This document shows, piece by piece, positions 10,101-17,030 of a stretch of 64,000 bases of DNA (positions are counted from its first letter, which is position 1; the number at the start of each line of letters is the position of its first letter). The DNA comes from Streptomyces sp. YIM 130001 (GTDB lineage: Bacteria > Actinomycetota > Actinomycetes > Streptomycetales > Streptomycetaceae). The notes beneath the pieces were generated by a model, which was not told the DNA's origin, did not search any database, and saw nothing but the letters and a program-made list of their open reading frames with translations. The position numbers and the translations under genes are program-made. The stretch lies in contig NZ_KZ984553.1 of the NCBI RefSeq assembly GCF_003574445.1, forward strand, positions 186,001 through 250,000, read 5' to 3'.

Positions 10101-10440
10101 GTCATGGACGTTCCGCTCCGAGGAGGGCGACAAGGAACTGCCCGCCTCCACCGTCCACTTCCGCCCCGGCGTGGACCTCGAGTCCACGGTGCGGGCCGGG
10201 AAGAAGGTCCGGATGCCGGTGGAGGTCGAAGGTGCGGCGGCCGGGGACAACCTCGGTTCGCTGACCGTCGAGGCCTCGTACGACGAAGGTGACAGCTGGC
10301 GGGAGCTGCGCGTGAAGAACGGCAAGGTGTCCCTGCGGGCGCCGGGCAAGGACGAGGGGGTGGCGCTGCGGGCCGAGATCGTCGACCGGCAGGGCAACGT
10401 CTCCAGGATCGCCGTGCACGACGCCTTCCGCGGGCGCTGA
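7111..10440 (+). CDS. secreted S8-family serine peptidase (subtilase)
   Basis: A 1109-residue exported subtilisin-like protease. A basic, hydrophobic signal peptide (MRRLVRRPALVVLAATAATA, about 1-28) is followed by a prodomain to roughly residue 200. The catalytic domain (about 215-480) has the full set: D234 in AVVDTGVDETHPDLEG, H266 in GHGTHVAST, oxyanion N362 in AAGNEGPGAS and S445 in GTSMATPHVAG. The 620-residue C-terminal part is beta-rich and probably forms fibronectin- or jelly-roll-like modules for substrate or wall contact; it has no LPxTG motif or C-terminal membrane segment, so the enzyme is probably released. GTG start with AAGGA at 7101. Similar long subtilases are common in streptomycetes. 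A strong terminator follows. Confidence 0.93.
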   Translation: MRRLVRRPALVVLAATAATAMITGAAAPADPGTPDAAPPPGEQQPAAHRVQLITGDVALVTDGRTTGFEPATGRENIPVSVRSEGERSLVVPLDAQRLIADGKLDERLFDVARLDTKAARTAYKDGLRVIVGYRGSASAARTQVRDAGSTKVRHTLKALNAEALTTPADDLPALWKTLTRADSEASRRASPGIDRVWLDATVKAQLDVSVPQIGADKVWEAGFDGTGVKVAVVDTGVDETHPDLEGKQVAEKNFSSAADTEDRQGHGTHVASTVAGSGAKGGGTFKGVAPGAELIDAKVLDDSGSGDESGIISGIEWAVGEGADIVNMSLGGVDAPGVDPLEEAVNHFTETDGVLFAVAAGNEGPGASTIGTPGAADRALTVGAVDDDDRTADFSSRGPRVGDGAIKPDVTAPGVDITAASAPGSAIAQEYGENPEGYVTISGTSMATPHVAGSAALLKQQHPGWTAEQLKGVLTASAKDTGFTAFEQGAGRIRADGATATSVYAEETSLNFGKAAWPHDDDEPVERTLTYRNTGDADVTLDLTASGAGADGQDAPDGMFTVSAAEVTVPAGKSAEVTVTADTTVEAPDGRYSGAVVAAGEEQSVRSAFTIEREVPSYAVELSHLGRDGKAAAHFQTYVTGLTGDAAGTEYALDETSGSGTLRLPVGKYDVQGMIVADRADSTQGTDWIAQPELVVDEDRKVTLDARTAKPVDITVPDRKAEAQQAYMAYKVVADGINHQSAWRMDSYENLRAAHLGPEAAEGSLQQLWEADFAAGDSTQYSLVYGGPVERLATGFERHEKRGGLAVVRAGLGEPVPGKDSYLATIGRVQGSFLGFASGRMPLTAPSTQRLYLSTADEARWSITHEQLGDTLPNGWQVTDARHGVSGKAYRAGREDTENFNTGVYGPVLDEGHGLTRSDGSLYAFLEMFSDGAGHGGSSELESVRTTLHRDGEKISENEDDLTAASFPVPAEDSEYTLSTSQTRDPKIARVGTRIDASWTFRSEEGDKELPASTVHFRPGVDLESTVRAGKKVRMPVEVEGAAAGDNLGSLTVEASYDEGDSWRELRVKNGKVSLRAPGKDEGVALRAEIVDRQGNVSRIAVHDAFRGR

Positions 10441-10446
10441 ACAACG

Positions 10447-10480
10447 GTGCGGCCGGGCGCCCTCGGGCGCCCGGCCGCAC
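10447..10480. terminator. perfect 15-bp hairpin between convergent genes
   Basis: GTGCGGCCGGGCGCC (10447-10461) pairs perfectly with GGCGCCCGGCCGCAC (10466-10480) across a 4-base loop. It lies between the end of the subtilase gene and the end of the convergent histidine-rich gene, so it probably serves both strands. Confidence 0.8.
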
Positions 10481-10505
10481 GCGCCGGTCCTGACGGGGCT
10501 GGAAA

Positions 10506-10805
10506 TCAGTGGTCGTCCCAGTGGTCCGCGTGCTCGGCGTGACGGTGGCCGTCGTGCAGATAGTCGACGTGGTCGCCGTGCGGGACCGCGACGTGGCCGC
10601 AGCCCTCGCCGTGCCGGTGGGCGTGGTCGCCGTGGGCGCTGTGTGCCTCGGTCTCGCACTCGTCCGTGTGGTCCTCGTGGACGCGGTGCAGGTGGCCGTC
10701 GTGCGCGTAGTCGGTGTGGTCGCCGTGCGGGACGGCGACATGGCCGCAGCCCGCTCCGTGCTGGTGGGTGTGGTCGGGGTGGGGAGCGTGTGCAGCGGTC
10801 GGCAT
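10506..10805 (-). CDS. histidine-rich duplicated small protein, likely metal-binding
   Basis: A 99-residue protein of which 27 residues are histidine, with 3 cysteines. It is built from two 35-residue units, 12-46 and 61-95, each running HxHxHGxGCGHVAVPHGDH, then DY.HDGH.H..H.DH. Each unit thus carries one Cys and about ten His and would bind Zn, Ni or Cu ions. There is no signal peptide or membrane segment, so it should act in the cytoplasm, as a metal store, buffer or metallochaperone. The ATG start has GGAG nine bases upstream. The gene stands alone between terminators; no transporter or metal regulator is adjacent. I recognise no named family. Function is inferred from composition only. 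Confidence 0.75.
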   Translation of the reverse strand: MPTAAHAPHPDHTHQHGAGCGHVAVPHGDHTDYAHDGHLHRVHEDHTDECETEAHSAHGDHAHRHGEGCGHVAVPHGDHVDYLHDGHRHAEHADHWDDH

Positions 10806-11081
10806 GGGGCTCTTCTCCAGAGGTGCGGGCGGGTCGGCCGCGAGGGTGTTCTGTGCGGCTGTGGGTGATTTTGCTCCTCTTGGGCGGGCCCGTACAGACT
10901 CTGCGGAGGGTGTGTCCGTCGCGAGCGGCGCCCCCGTACGACGTCAACACTTTCCGGCCATGTCACCCGTCTCCGTGAACAATCGCCCAGCGCGTACAAC
11001 CACCGAACCCACACAAAGGTCTCAACAGGTGGCTTCAGCAACACCATGGCGAAGCCGTTCGGTTCACTGGATCGAGGTGCC

Positions 11082-11552
11082 ATGAAGCGTTCCATGAAGA
11101 CCCTGGGTGCGTCCCTGCTCACCGTCGGAGTCGTCGGCGCGGGAATGGTGGCGACGGCTCCGGCCGCCGGCGCCGCGACTGCCGCCGCCGGATACAACGG
11201 GGCCTGCGGCTCCGGCTTCGGGGTGGTCAACTCCATGCCGGTCGGCTCGGCCGGCACCGTCTACCTGACGTACAACTCGAAGACCGGCGAGAACTGTACG
11301 GTCACCATCCGCAACAGCACCGGCGAGCCGACCCACATGGTCGCCTACGTCCGCAACGTCGACACCGACGAGGACAGCTACGAGGAGGGTGACTTCACCC
11401 AGTACGCCGGCCCGGTGTACGTGGCCGCGCGCGGCGCCTGCGTGGAGTGGGGCGGCGTCATCGACAAGGTGCAGGCCTGGAACTTCGGCTCCAACTGCGG
11501 CTCCCTGGCGGGCAAGTCGTCCCACAAGGACTGGTTCGCCGGCGAGCGCTGA
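11082..11552 (+). CDS. secreted spore-associated protein (SapA-like)
   Basis: A 156-residue exported protein. The signal peptide (MKRSMKTLGASLLTVGVVGA, cleaved near AAGAATA) is followed by a small domain starting YNGACGSGFGVVNSMPVGSA and containing GTVYLTYNSKTGENCTVTIR, YAGPVYVAARGACVEWGG and a final SNCGS. The four cysteines probably form two disulfides. The pattern matches the spore-associated SapA-like proteins of streptomycetes, found on spore surfaces and of unknown activity. I chose ATG 11082, with GAGGTG five bases upstream, over an in-frame ATG 12 codons earlier that would bury the signal peptide behind extra residues. A hairpin follows the stop. Confidence 0.7.
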   Translation: MKRSMKTLGASLLTVGVVGAGMVATAPAAGAATAAAGYNGACGSGFGVVNSMPVGSAGTVYLTYNSKTGENCTVTIRNSTGEPTHMVAYVRNVDTDEDSYEEGDFTQYAGPVYVAARGACVEWGGVIDKVQAWNFGSNCGSLAGKSSHKDWFAGER

Positions 11553-11568
11553 GCCCCGGGCGCACGAT

Positions 11569-11600
11569 GGCCGGGCCCCGTGGGGAGGTGGGGTCCGGCC
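11569..11600 (+). terminator. hairpin after the SapA-like gene
   Basis: GGCCGGGCCCC (11569-11579) pairs with GGGGTCCGGCC (11590-11600) with one G-T wobble, 16 bases after the stop codon of the SapA-like gene. A likely terminator. Confidence 0.65.
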
Positions 11601-11620
11601 GCTCCGCGCTCCGGCGGGCG

Positions 11621-11901
11621 TCAGTCGACGACTGCCGTCCCGTCGAGCTCCACCAGGGCCCGCTCTCCCCAGCGGCGGGCCGCTCCGGTCACGGCCGTCG
11701 CGGGACGGTCAGGTCCGGCCAACCACCGCTGGATACGGCCGAGTTGGGCCATCCGGTGCGGCCGTCACCGCCGAGAGAGCCGTGGCCGGCGAGCCGGACA
11801 CCGACGGCCGGGACGGCGTAGGAGAGCCGGTGGTCGGCGACGGCGTACGAGAGCCGGTGGTCGGGGGCGGGTCGGCCCGGGCCGATGCGCTCCACGCGCA
11901 T
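11621..11901 (-). pseudogene. remnant of a RidA-family gene (frameshifted, internally deleted)
   Basis: The reverse strand carries two pieces that look like the ends of one RidA (YjgF/imine deaminase) protein. A start-like piece from 11901 reads MRVERIGPGRPAPDHRLSYAV, like the family N-terminus. A tail ending at the TGA at 11621-11623 reads GPDRPATAV..ARRWGERALVELDGTAVVD, like the conserved end. They are in different frames and the middle, including most of the catalytic fold, is missing: about 280 bases remain of the usual 390-420. A 27-bp tandem duplication sits inside. RidA genes accompany aryl-CoA pathways of the 2-aminobenzoate type, which fits the ligase and PaaX next to it. The identification rests on short matches. 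Confidence 0.5.
11812..11865. repeat. 27-bp tandem duplication
   Basis: Two adjacent 27-base units, 11812-11838 and 11839-11865, each beginning GACGGCGTA and containing GAGAGCCGGTGGTCGG, match at 25 of 27 positions. They encode the repeated peptide DHRLSYAV on the minus strand, inside the RidA remnant. A replication-slippage duplication is the simplest origin. Confidence 0.8.
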
Positions 11902-12236
11902 CGGTCTGCGTACTCCCTGTCGGTGGGCACGGGAAACCTGCCGCGCGGTGTCGATGGCGAGGAGATTCGCGGCCGCTGTGCGCACCGGCCAGGCTCCGTC
12001 GGCATCTGCGCGCAGCTGCGCGCACTTACCCCACTCCCCCGCCTCCCGTAGGAGCGAGCGAGGGCGTCGGCACCCTGACGTATCGCGATCTGTTGACTGC
12101 CGTCACCACCACGATACGCTCGTTCCACGGTCCCACCAGGCCGATGGATCGAGCGGTCCCGCACCGCCCACGCCGGAACCCGGCCATCCGCGGACCCGGA
12201 ACGCTCGGACGACCCGACGACAGTCAGGGGACGCAC

Positions 12237-13880
12237 ATGGAGCTGACGGCCTCGGCGCACACGGACACCTTCGCGCGGGATCACCTGCCGCCCGCCGACC
12301 AGTGGCCGGAGCTGCTCCGCGAGCTGCCCGAGCTGCACTATCCGGAGCGGCTGAACTGCGCCGCGGAGCTCTTGGACGGAACGGTGGAGCAGCACGGCGC
12401 GGAGCGGACGGCCTTCGTCCTTCCGTCCGGCGAGCGCTGGTCGTACGGCAGGCTCCGCACCGAGGTGGACTCGATCGCCCGGGTGCTGACCGAGGAACTC
12501 GGCGTGGTGCCGGGCAACCGGGTACTGCTGCGCGGGCCCACGACGCCGCACCTCGCCGCCTGCTGGCTGGCCGTGCTCAAGGCCGGCGCGGTGGCGGTGA
12601 CGGTCCTGGCCCAGCAGCGCGCCCAAGAACTGGCCACGATCTGCGGTCTCGCCCGGGTCGGGCACGCGCTGTGTGACGTGCGCAGCGTCGACGATCTGGC
12701 CAAGGCGGAGGTGCCGGGCCTGACGATCACCGCCTTCGGCGGGGACGCGCCGGACGATCTGCTGCGACGGGCGGCGGAGCACCCGGAGCCCTTCGAGGCG
12801 GTGGACACCGCCTCCGACGACGTGGCGCTGATCGCGTTCACCAGCGGGACGACCGGACGCCCCAAGGGCTGTATGCACTTTCACCGGGATGTGCTCGCCA
12901 TCGCCGACACCTTCTCGCGGCACGTGTTGCGGCCCGAGCCCGACGACGTCTTCGCGGGCAGTCCGCCACTCGGTTTCACCTTCGGTCTCGGCGGTCTGGT
13001 GATCTTCCCGCTGCGGGTGGGCGCCGCGTCGCTGCTCCTCGAACAGGCGGGCCCCAAACAGCTGTTGCCGGCGCTGGCCGAGCACCGGGTGTCGGTGGTG
13101 TTCACCGCACCGACCGCCTACCGCGCGATGCTCGACGCGTTCGACGGGCACGACCTGTCCGCGCTGCGCCGCTGCGTCTCGGCGGGCGAGAACCTGCCCG
13201 CGGCCACCTGGCAGGCCTGGCACGAACGCACCGGCCTCAGGATCATCAACGGCATCGGCGCGACCGAGCTGCTGCACATCTTCATCTCCGCGGCCGACGA
13301 CGCGATCCGGCCGGGGACGACGGGCGTACCCGTACCCGGCTGGCAGGCGCGGGTGGTGGATGCCGCGGGGCACCCCGTACCCGACGGCGAGCCGGGCCTC
13401 CTCGCGGTCCGCGGCCCCGTGGGCTGCCGTTATCTCGCGGACCCGCGCCAGACCGAGTACGTGCACGACGGCTGGAACGTGACCGGCGACACCTACGTGC
13501 GCGAGAGCGACGGCTACTTCCGCTACGTGGCCCGCGCGGACGACATGATCATCTCGGCCGGCTACAACATCGCCGGGCCCGAGGTGGAGGACGCGCTGCT
13601 CAGGCACCCGGATGTGCTGGAGGCGGCGGTGGTCGGCAAGCCGGACGAGCGGCGCGGGCAGGTGGTGGCGGCCCATGTGGTGCTGCGCGACGCGGTGGCC
13701 GGAGACGAACTGACGGTGCAGCGGCTGCGGGAGTTCGTGAAGGCCGAGCTGGTGCCGTACAAGTGCCCGCGCGAGATCACCTTCCTCGACGCGCTGCCGC
13801 GCACACCGACCGGGAAACTGCAGCGGTTCAGGCTCCGTGCCGGGCCGGATGATACGTCCCGGGAGCAGGTTCTAGAGTGA
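12237..13880 (+). CDS. 2-aminobenzoate/benzoate-CoA ligase-like AMP-binding enzyme
   Basis: A 547-residue acyl/aryl-CoA synthetase of the ANL superfamily. Visible motifs are the P-loop FTSGTTGRPKGCM, the NGIGATELLH acid-binding/adenylation motif, YVHDGWNVTGD, the hinge RADDMIISAGYNIAGPE and the C-terminal lysine in TPTGKLQRF. The overall text, including LHYPERLNCAAELLD near the start and HIFISA after the TE motif, resembles benzoate- and 2-aminobenzoate-CoA ligases. It would activate an aromatic acid with ATP and CoA. ATG 12237 has AGGGG seven bases upstream; reading frames extending further upstream lack similarity. The stop is four bases from the PaaX start, so the pair is an operon. No downstream hydroxylase, hydratase or thiolase remains in the window. 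Confidence 0.85.
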   Translation: MELTASAHTDTFARDHLPPADQWPELLRELPELHYPERLNCAAELLDGTVEQHGAERTAFVLPSGERWSYGRLRTEVDSIARVLTEELGVVPGNRVLLRGPTTPHLAACWLAVLKAGAVAVTVLAQQRAQELATICGLARVGHALCDVRSVDDLAKAEVPGLTITAFGGDAPDDLLRRAAEHPEPFEAVDTASDDVALIAFTSGTTGRPKGCMHFHRDVLAIADTFSRHVLRPEPDDVFAGSPPLGFTFGLGGLVIFPLRVGAASLLLEQAGPKQLLPALAEHRVSVVFTAPTAYRAMLDAFDGHDLSALRRCVSAGENLPAATWQAWHERTGLRIINGIGATELLHIFISAADDAIRPGTTGVPVPGWQARVVDAAGHPVPDGEPGLLAVRGPVGCRYLADPRQTEYVHDGWNVTGDTYVRESDGYFRYVARADDMIISAGYNIAGPEVEDALLRHPDVLEAAVVGKPDERRGQVVAAHVVLRDAVAGDELTVQRLREFVKAELVPYKCPREITFLDALPRTPTGKLQRFRLRAGPDDTSREQVLE

Positions 13881-13884
13881 TCAC

Positions 13885-14694
13885 GTGTCCGAGCTGCACA
13901 CTCCCAGGTCCCTTATCGTCACGTACTACGGCGCGTACGGGCGCCGCCTCGACGGCCCCGTACCGGTGTCCGAGCTGATCCGGCTGCTCACGCCCGCCGG
14001 AGTGGACGCGCCGTCGGTGCGCTCCTCGGTGTCCCGGCTCAAGCGCCGCGGGCTGCTGCGCCCGGAGCGGACGGCGCGCGGGGCAGCCGGGTACGTGCTC
14101 TCCGAGGACGCGCGGCAGCTGCTCGACGACGGTGACCGGCGGGTGTACGCGAGCGGGCCGCCGCGGGCCGCGGACGGCTGGGTGCTCGCCGTGTTCTCGG
14201 TGCCGGAGTCGGAGCGCAGCAAGCGGCACATACTGCGCTCGCAGCTGGCGCGGCTCGGCTTCGGCACGGTGGCGCCCGGGGTGTGGATCGCGCCGGACCG
14301 GCTGCACGACGAGGCACGGCACACCCTGGAGCGGCTGCGGCTCGCGCCGTACGTGGAGTTGTTCCGGGGCAGTCATGTCGGATTCTCGGCGAGCGCGGAC
14401 GCGGTGGCCGGCTGGTGGGACCTGACCGCGATCGCCGAGCTGCACCAGGAGTTCCTCGACCGGCACGAGCCGGTGCTGCGGTCCTGGCGGGAGCGCACGG
14501 ACGCCCCGGCCGAGGACGCGTACCGCGACTACCTCCTGGCCCTCGACTCCTGGCGCCATCTCCCGTACGCGGACCCGGGGTTGCCGCCCGAACTGCTGCC
14601 CGTCGACTGGCCGGGGACACACTCGGCCGAGGTCTTCGCGGAGCTGCACGAGCGGCTGTACGAGGCGGGGGCGGCCTTCGCGGCGGTGGCGTGA
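13885..14694 (+). CDS. paaX: PaaX-family transcriptional regulator
   Basis: A 269-residue regulator. The N-terminal winged helix (about 1-75: PRSLIVTYYGAYGRR, then VRSSVSRLKRRGLLRPE) and the following domain (GWVLAVFSVPESERSKRHILRSQLARLGFG, PGVWIAPDRL) are diagnostic of PaaX, with the C-terminal PaaX domain ending near WRHLPYADPGLPPELLP. PaaX proteins repress aromatic-acid catabolic operons and are released by an aryl-CoA thioester such as phenylacetyl-CoA. Here it is fused into an operon with the aryl-CoA ligase, four bases downstream of it, whose product would be the natural inducer. GTG start. Confidence 0.9.
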   Translation: MSELHTPRSLIVTYYGAYGRRLDGPVPVSELIRLLTPAGVDAPSVRSSVSRLKRRGLLRPERTARGAAGYVLSEDARQLLDDGDRRVYASGPPRAADGWVLAVFSVPESERSKRHILRSQLARLGFGTVAPGVWIAPDRLHDEARHTLERLRLAPYVELFRGSHVGFSASADAVAGWWDLTAIAELHQEFLDRHEPVLRSWRERTDAPAEDAYRDYLLALDSWRHLPYADPGLPPELLPVDWPGTHSAEVFAELHERLYEAGAAFAAVA

Positions 14695-14933
14695 CCGGCG
14701 CGCCCGCCGGGATGCTTCAGCCGAGGGAGCACAGCCGGTCCGGCGCTCGCGGACGAGGCCGCCGGGCCGGCGCCCGTGAACCAGTCCCGCCCTCCCCGAC
14801 GCAGGTCACCCCGGAATGTGGCCTACGTCCCACCCCGTACAGACCGTCGGCCCTGTCCCCCGCGCACGCACCTTCGTATCGTTGAAATCAGGACAGGCGC
14901 ACGTCAGCGGCTGCACAGCGAACGGACCACCCC

Positions 14934-15356
14934 GTGCCCCCGAACCCTCCCCCGACCGCCACCTGGCGGATCGCACTGCCGCACAGCACCGCGGCCGTGC
15001 CGGTGGCGCGCGCACTGGTCCGTACCGCACTGGCCGAGATCGCCGCGGCCGATGCCTGCGACACCGCGGAGCTGCTGACCGCCGAGCTGGTGGCCAACGC
15101 GGTGGAGCACACCCCGGCGGGCTCCGGCATCGAACTGGTCATCGAGCTGCTGCCGAGCGGCTGCCACGTCGAGGTGCACGACGCCGACCCGTCCCCGCCC
15201 GGCGACCTCTCCCGGCCGGCGGACACCGAGCAGCCCGATCCGTGGCAGGAACACGGACGCGGCCTCCTGCTGATCCGCACCCTGAGTCAGGAGTGCGGAC
15301 ACCGTGAGACCGATTCGGGCAAGGCCGTCTGGTTCCGCCTGCCGGCCCGGGACTGA
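14934..15356 (+). CDS. RsbW-type ATP-binding protein (HATPase_c_2)
   Basis: A 140-residue stand-alone histidine-kinase-like ATPase. The N box ELLTAELVANAVEHTPAG, the G1 box VHDADPSPP (D in place of the usual D-x-G-x-G), and the G2 box EHGRGLLLIRTLSQECG are visible. In streptomycetes dozens of such small ATPases act as anti-sigma or partner-switching kinases, often of unknown target. GTG start at 14934 preceded by no clear ribosome site. It is flanked by short spacers and has no anti-anti-sigma partner next to it, so its target cannot be assigned. Confidence 0.85.
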   Translation: MPPNPPPTATWRIALPHSTAAVPVARALVRTALAEIAAADACDTAELLTAELVANAVEHTPAGSGIELVIELLPSGCHVEVHDADPSPPGDLSRPADTEQPDPWQEHGRGLLLIRTLSQECGHRETDSGKAVWFRLPARD

Positions 15357-15462
15357 CGACCGCGCAGGTCCCGTACTCGGATTCGTACGACGACGCGCGA
15401 ATCGCCTCGCTCGAGGCCCCGTCCGCGGACCCGCTCCCGGCCGGTCCAGGAAGATCCACGCC

Positions 15463-15484
15463 GAAGTCCGAATGGCCCCCATTC
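15463..15484 (+). promoter_or_regulatory. candidate operator upstream of the KduD-like gene
   Basis: GAAGTCCGAAT (15463-15473) is a loose match to the GATA-N2-CGAAT element found elsewhere in the locus, and it overlaps an inverted repeat GAATG-N5-CATTC (15470-15484). It lies about 90 bases before the SDR start. Support is weak on its own and rests on the other copies. Confidence 0.3.
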
Positions 15485-15571
15485 CCCTCCCGTATGAGTG
15501 CTGACGCCTGGTCGACGGCCCCTGTTCAATCGGTCCCGTCGCATCCGAGGTGAGGGCGTGAGGGGACGACT

Positions 15572-16300
15572 GTGGACGATGGCCAGATGCTTGCGCACGG
15601 CCGGCGGACCGTTGTGGTGACCGGTGGTACCGGAGGGATCGGGGCGGCGATCGCCTCGCGGTTCGCCGCCGACGGGGACCGGGTGATCGTCGCCGGACTC
15701 GATGCGGAGCGCGCCGCGGAGCAACTGCCCGCGGCAGTACGGGTCGTACAGCTCGATGTGACACGCAACGGCGAGCTGCAGGACCTGCTCTCCGAGTTCG
15801 ACGACCTGCACGTCCTGGTCAATGCCGCGGGCGTCATCACCCGGGACCAGGAGTACGACCCGGACGTCTTCGCGCAGGTCCTGGAGGTCAACCTCACCGG
15901 GACCATGCGCTGCTGCGTCGCGGCGCGCAAGGCGCTGGCCGGCTCCGGGGGTTCGGTGGTCAACATCGCCTCGATGCTGAGCTTCTTCGGCGGGCCCAAG
16001 GTGCCCGCCTACAGTTCGAGCAAGGGCGGCGTCATGCAGCTCACCAAGGCGCTCGCGGTCGCCTGGGCCGAGCAGGGCATCCGCGTCAACGCCGTCGCAC
16101 CTGGCTGGATCCGCACCGGTCTGACCAGCGAACTGCACGGGAGCCCCGAGGCCAGCCGCCGCATCATCGAGCGTACGCCGATGGGGCGTTGGGGCGATCC
16201 CGGGGACGTCGCGGGGGCCGTCTCCTTCCTCGCGGGACCCGATGCCGCGTTCATCACCGGAGCGGTACTGCCCGTGGACGGCGGCTATCTCGCTGCCTGA
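15572..16300 (+). CDS. KduD-like SDR, putative 2-dehydro-3-deoxygluconate 5-dehydrogenase
   Basis: A 242-residue short-chain dehydrogenase. The NAD-binding TGGTGGIG lies at 17-24, NAAG after the fourth strand, and the catalytic Tyr147-Lys151 in YSSSK. The stretch NIASMLSFFGGPKVPAYSSS followed by KGGVMQLTKALA closely follows KduD enzymes, which reduce or oxidise C5 of 2-keto-3-deoxy-gluconate in pectin and uronate breakdown. GTG start with AGGGGA six bases upstream. It is followed after 59 bases by a cupin gene, echoing kduD-kduI/kdgF pairs, and by a KDG-kinase-like gene. The sugar-acid reading is supported by the neighbourhood; the exact substrate is not. Confidence 0.82.
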   Translation: MDDGQMLAHGRRTVVVTGGTGGIGAAIASRFAADGDRVIVAGLDAERAAEQLPAAVRVVQLDVTRNGELQDLLSEFDDLHVLVNAAGVITRDQEYDPDVFAQVLEVNLTGTMRCCVAARKALAGSGGSVVNIASMLSFFGGPKVPAYSSSKGGVMQLTKALAVAWAEQGIRVNAVAPGWIRTGLTSELHGSPEASRRIIERTPMGRWGDPGDVAGAVSFLAGPDAAFITGAVLPVDGGYLAA

Positions 16301-16359
16301 GGCACCTCCGCGAGGGCGCCCCGCCCGTCACCGTTCAACCGACGAAGGGACCGACAACC

Positions 16360-16881
16360 ATGCCCGCAGCCGACTCGCCCGCCGCCCCGGAGGGCCCGGT
16401 CATCCCCGTCTCCTCGGTCGTGCCGCCGGAGATCGCCGTCGCCGCACTGCCCGAGGACGAACGGGTGTGGGTCCCCCAGGCACCCCATGTGTGGTTCCGC
16501 CCGCTGATGTTCAACACCGTCACCGGACAGTGGTGCAACCTGCTGAAGGTGACCGCCGCCGGAATCGTCTCCCGGCACCGCCACCCCGGAGCCGTCTTCG
16601 GCTACGTCATCAAGGGCAAGTGGCACTACTACGAGCACGAGTGGGTGGCCGAGGCCGGCCACTTCGTCTATGAGCCGCCGGGCGAGATCCACACGCTCGC
16701 CGTGCCGGACGACTGCTCGGAGATGATCACGTTCTTCAACATCAGCGGGGCCATGGCCTACGTCGACGAGAACGGCGTCCAGACCGGCTACGAGGACACC
16801 TTCACGAAGATCGACCTGTGCCGTACGCACTACGAGAAGGTCGGGCTCGGCGCCGCATACGTGGACCGCTTCATCCGCTGA
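16360..16881 (+). CDS. cupin protein, 2,4'-dihydroxyacetophenone dioxygenase-like
   Basis: A 173-residue single-domain cupin. Metal ligands are visible as H73 and H75 (SRHRHPG) and H111 (PPGEIHTLAVP), with GYVIKGKWHYYEHEW between them. The length and the ending, GYEDTFTKIDLCRTHYEKVG, resemble cupins annotated as 2,4'-dihydroxyacetophenone dioxygenases; many of these have untested activities. In this operon, behind a KduD-like SDR, an isomerase or lyase role on an open-chain sugar acid, as with KdgF or KduI, is equally possible. ATG 16360 with GAAGGGA upstream. It ends 149 bases before the RraA gene, with a probable new promoter between. Confidence 0.75.
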   Translation: MPAADSPAAPEGPVIPVSSVVPPEIAVAALPEDERVWVPQAPHVWFRPLMFNTVTGQWCNLLKVTAAGIVSRHRHPGAVFGYVIKGKWHYYEHEWVAEAGHFVYEPPGEIHTLAVPDDCSEMITFFNISGAMAYVDENGVQTGYEDTFTKIDLCRTHYEKVGLGAAYVDRFIR

Positions 16882-16914
16882 AGGACCGCTCCGCGGGGCC
16901 GTACGCCTGCATCA

Positions 16915-16936
16915 GATATGCGAATACCGGCATTCG
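16915..16936 (+). promoter_or_regulatory. GATA-N2-CGAAT element and palindrome upstream of the first RraA gene
   Basis: GATATGCGAAT (16915-16925) runs into a near-perfect 16-bp palindrome CGAATACCGGCATTCG (16921-16936; one mismatched pair). It lies about 100 bases before the RraA start, in the only sizeable gap before the long operon. The same GATA-N2-CGAAT string occurs, inverted, before the second RraA-type gene. A binding site for one of the two LysR regulators is the likeliest reading. Confidence 0.5.
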
Positions 16937-17030
16937 AGCAGCGGACTTACCGCCCCGCGGACACCGCCCTACTGTCTCCCCGACTCGAGCTCATTCCGCA
17001 GATTGCACCAGCAGACGGGAGCAAGCCCGA

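Noticed and set aside
16360..16881. Calling the cupin KduI (5-keto-4-deoxyuronate isomerase)
   Set aside because: KduI is a longer protein of about 280 residues; this one has 173 residues and resembles dihydroxyacetophenone-dioxygenase-type cupins. A KdgF/KduI-like role stays only a context guess.
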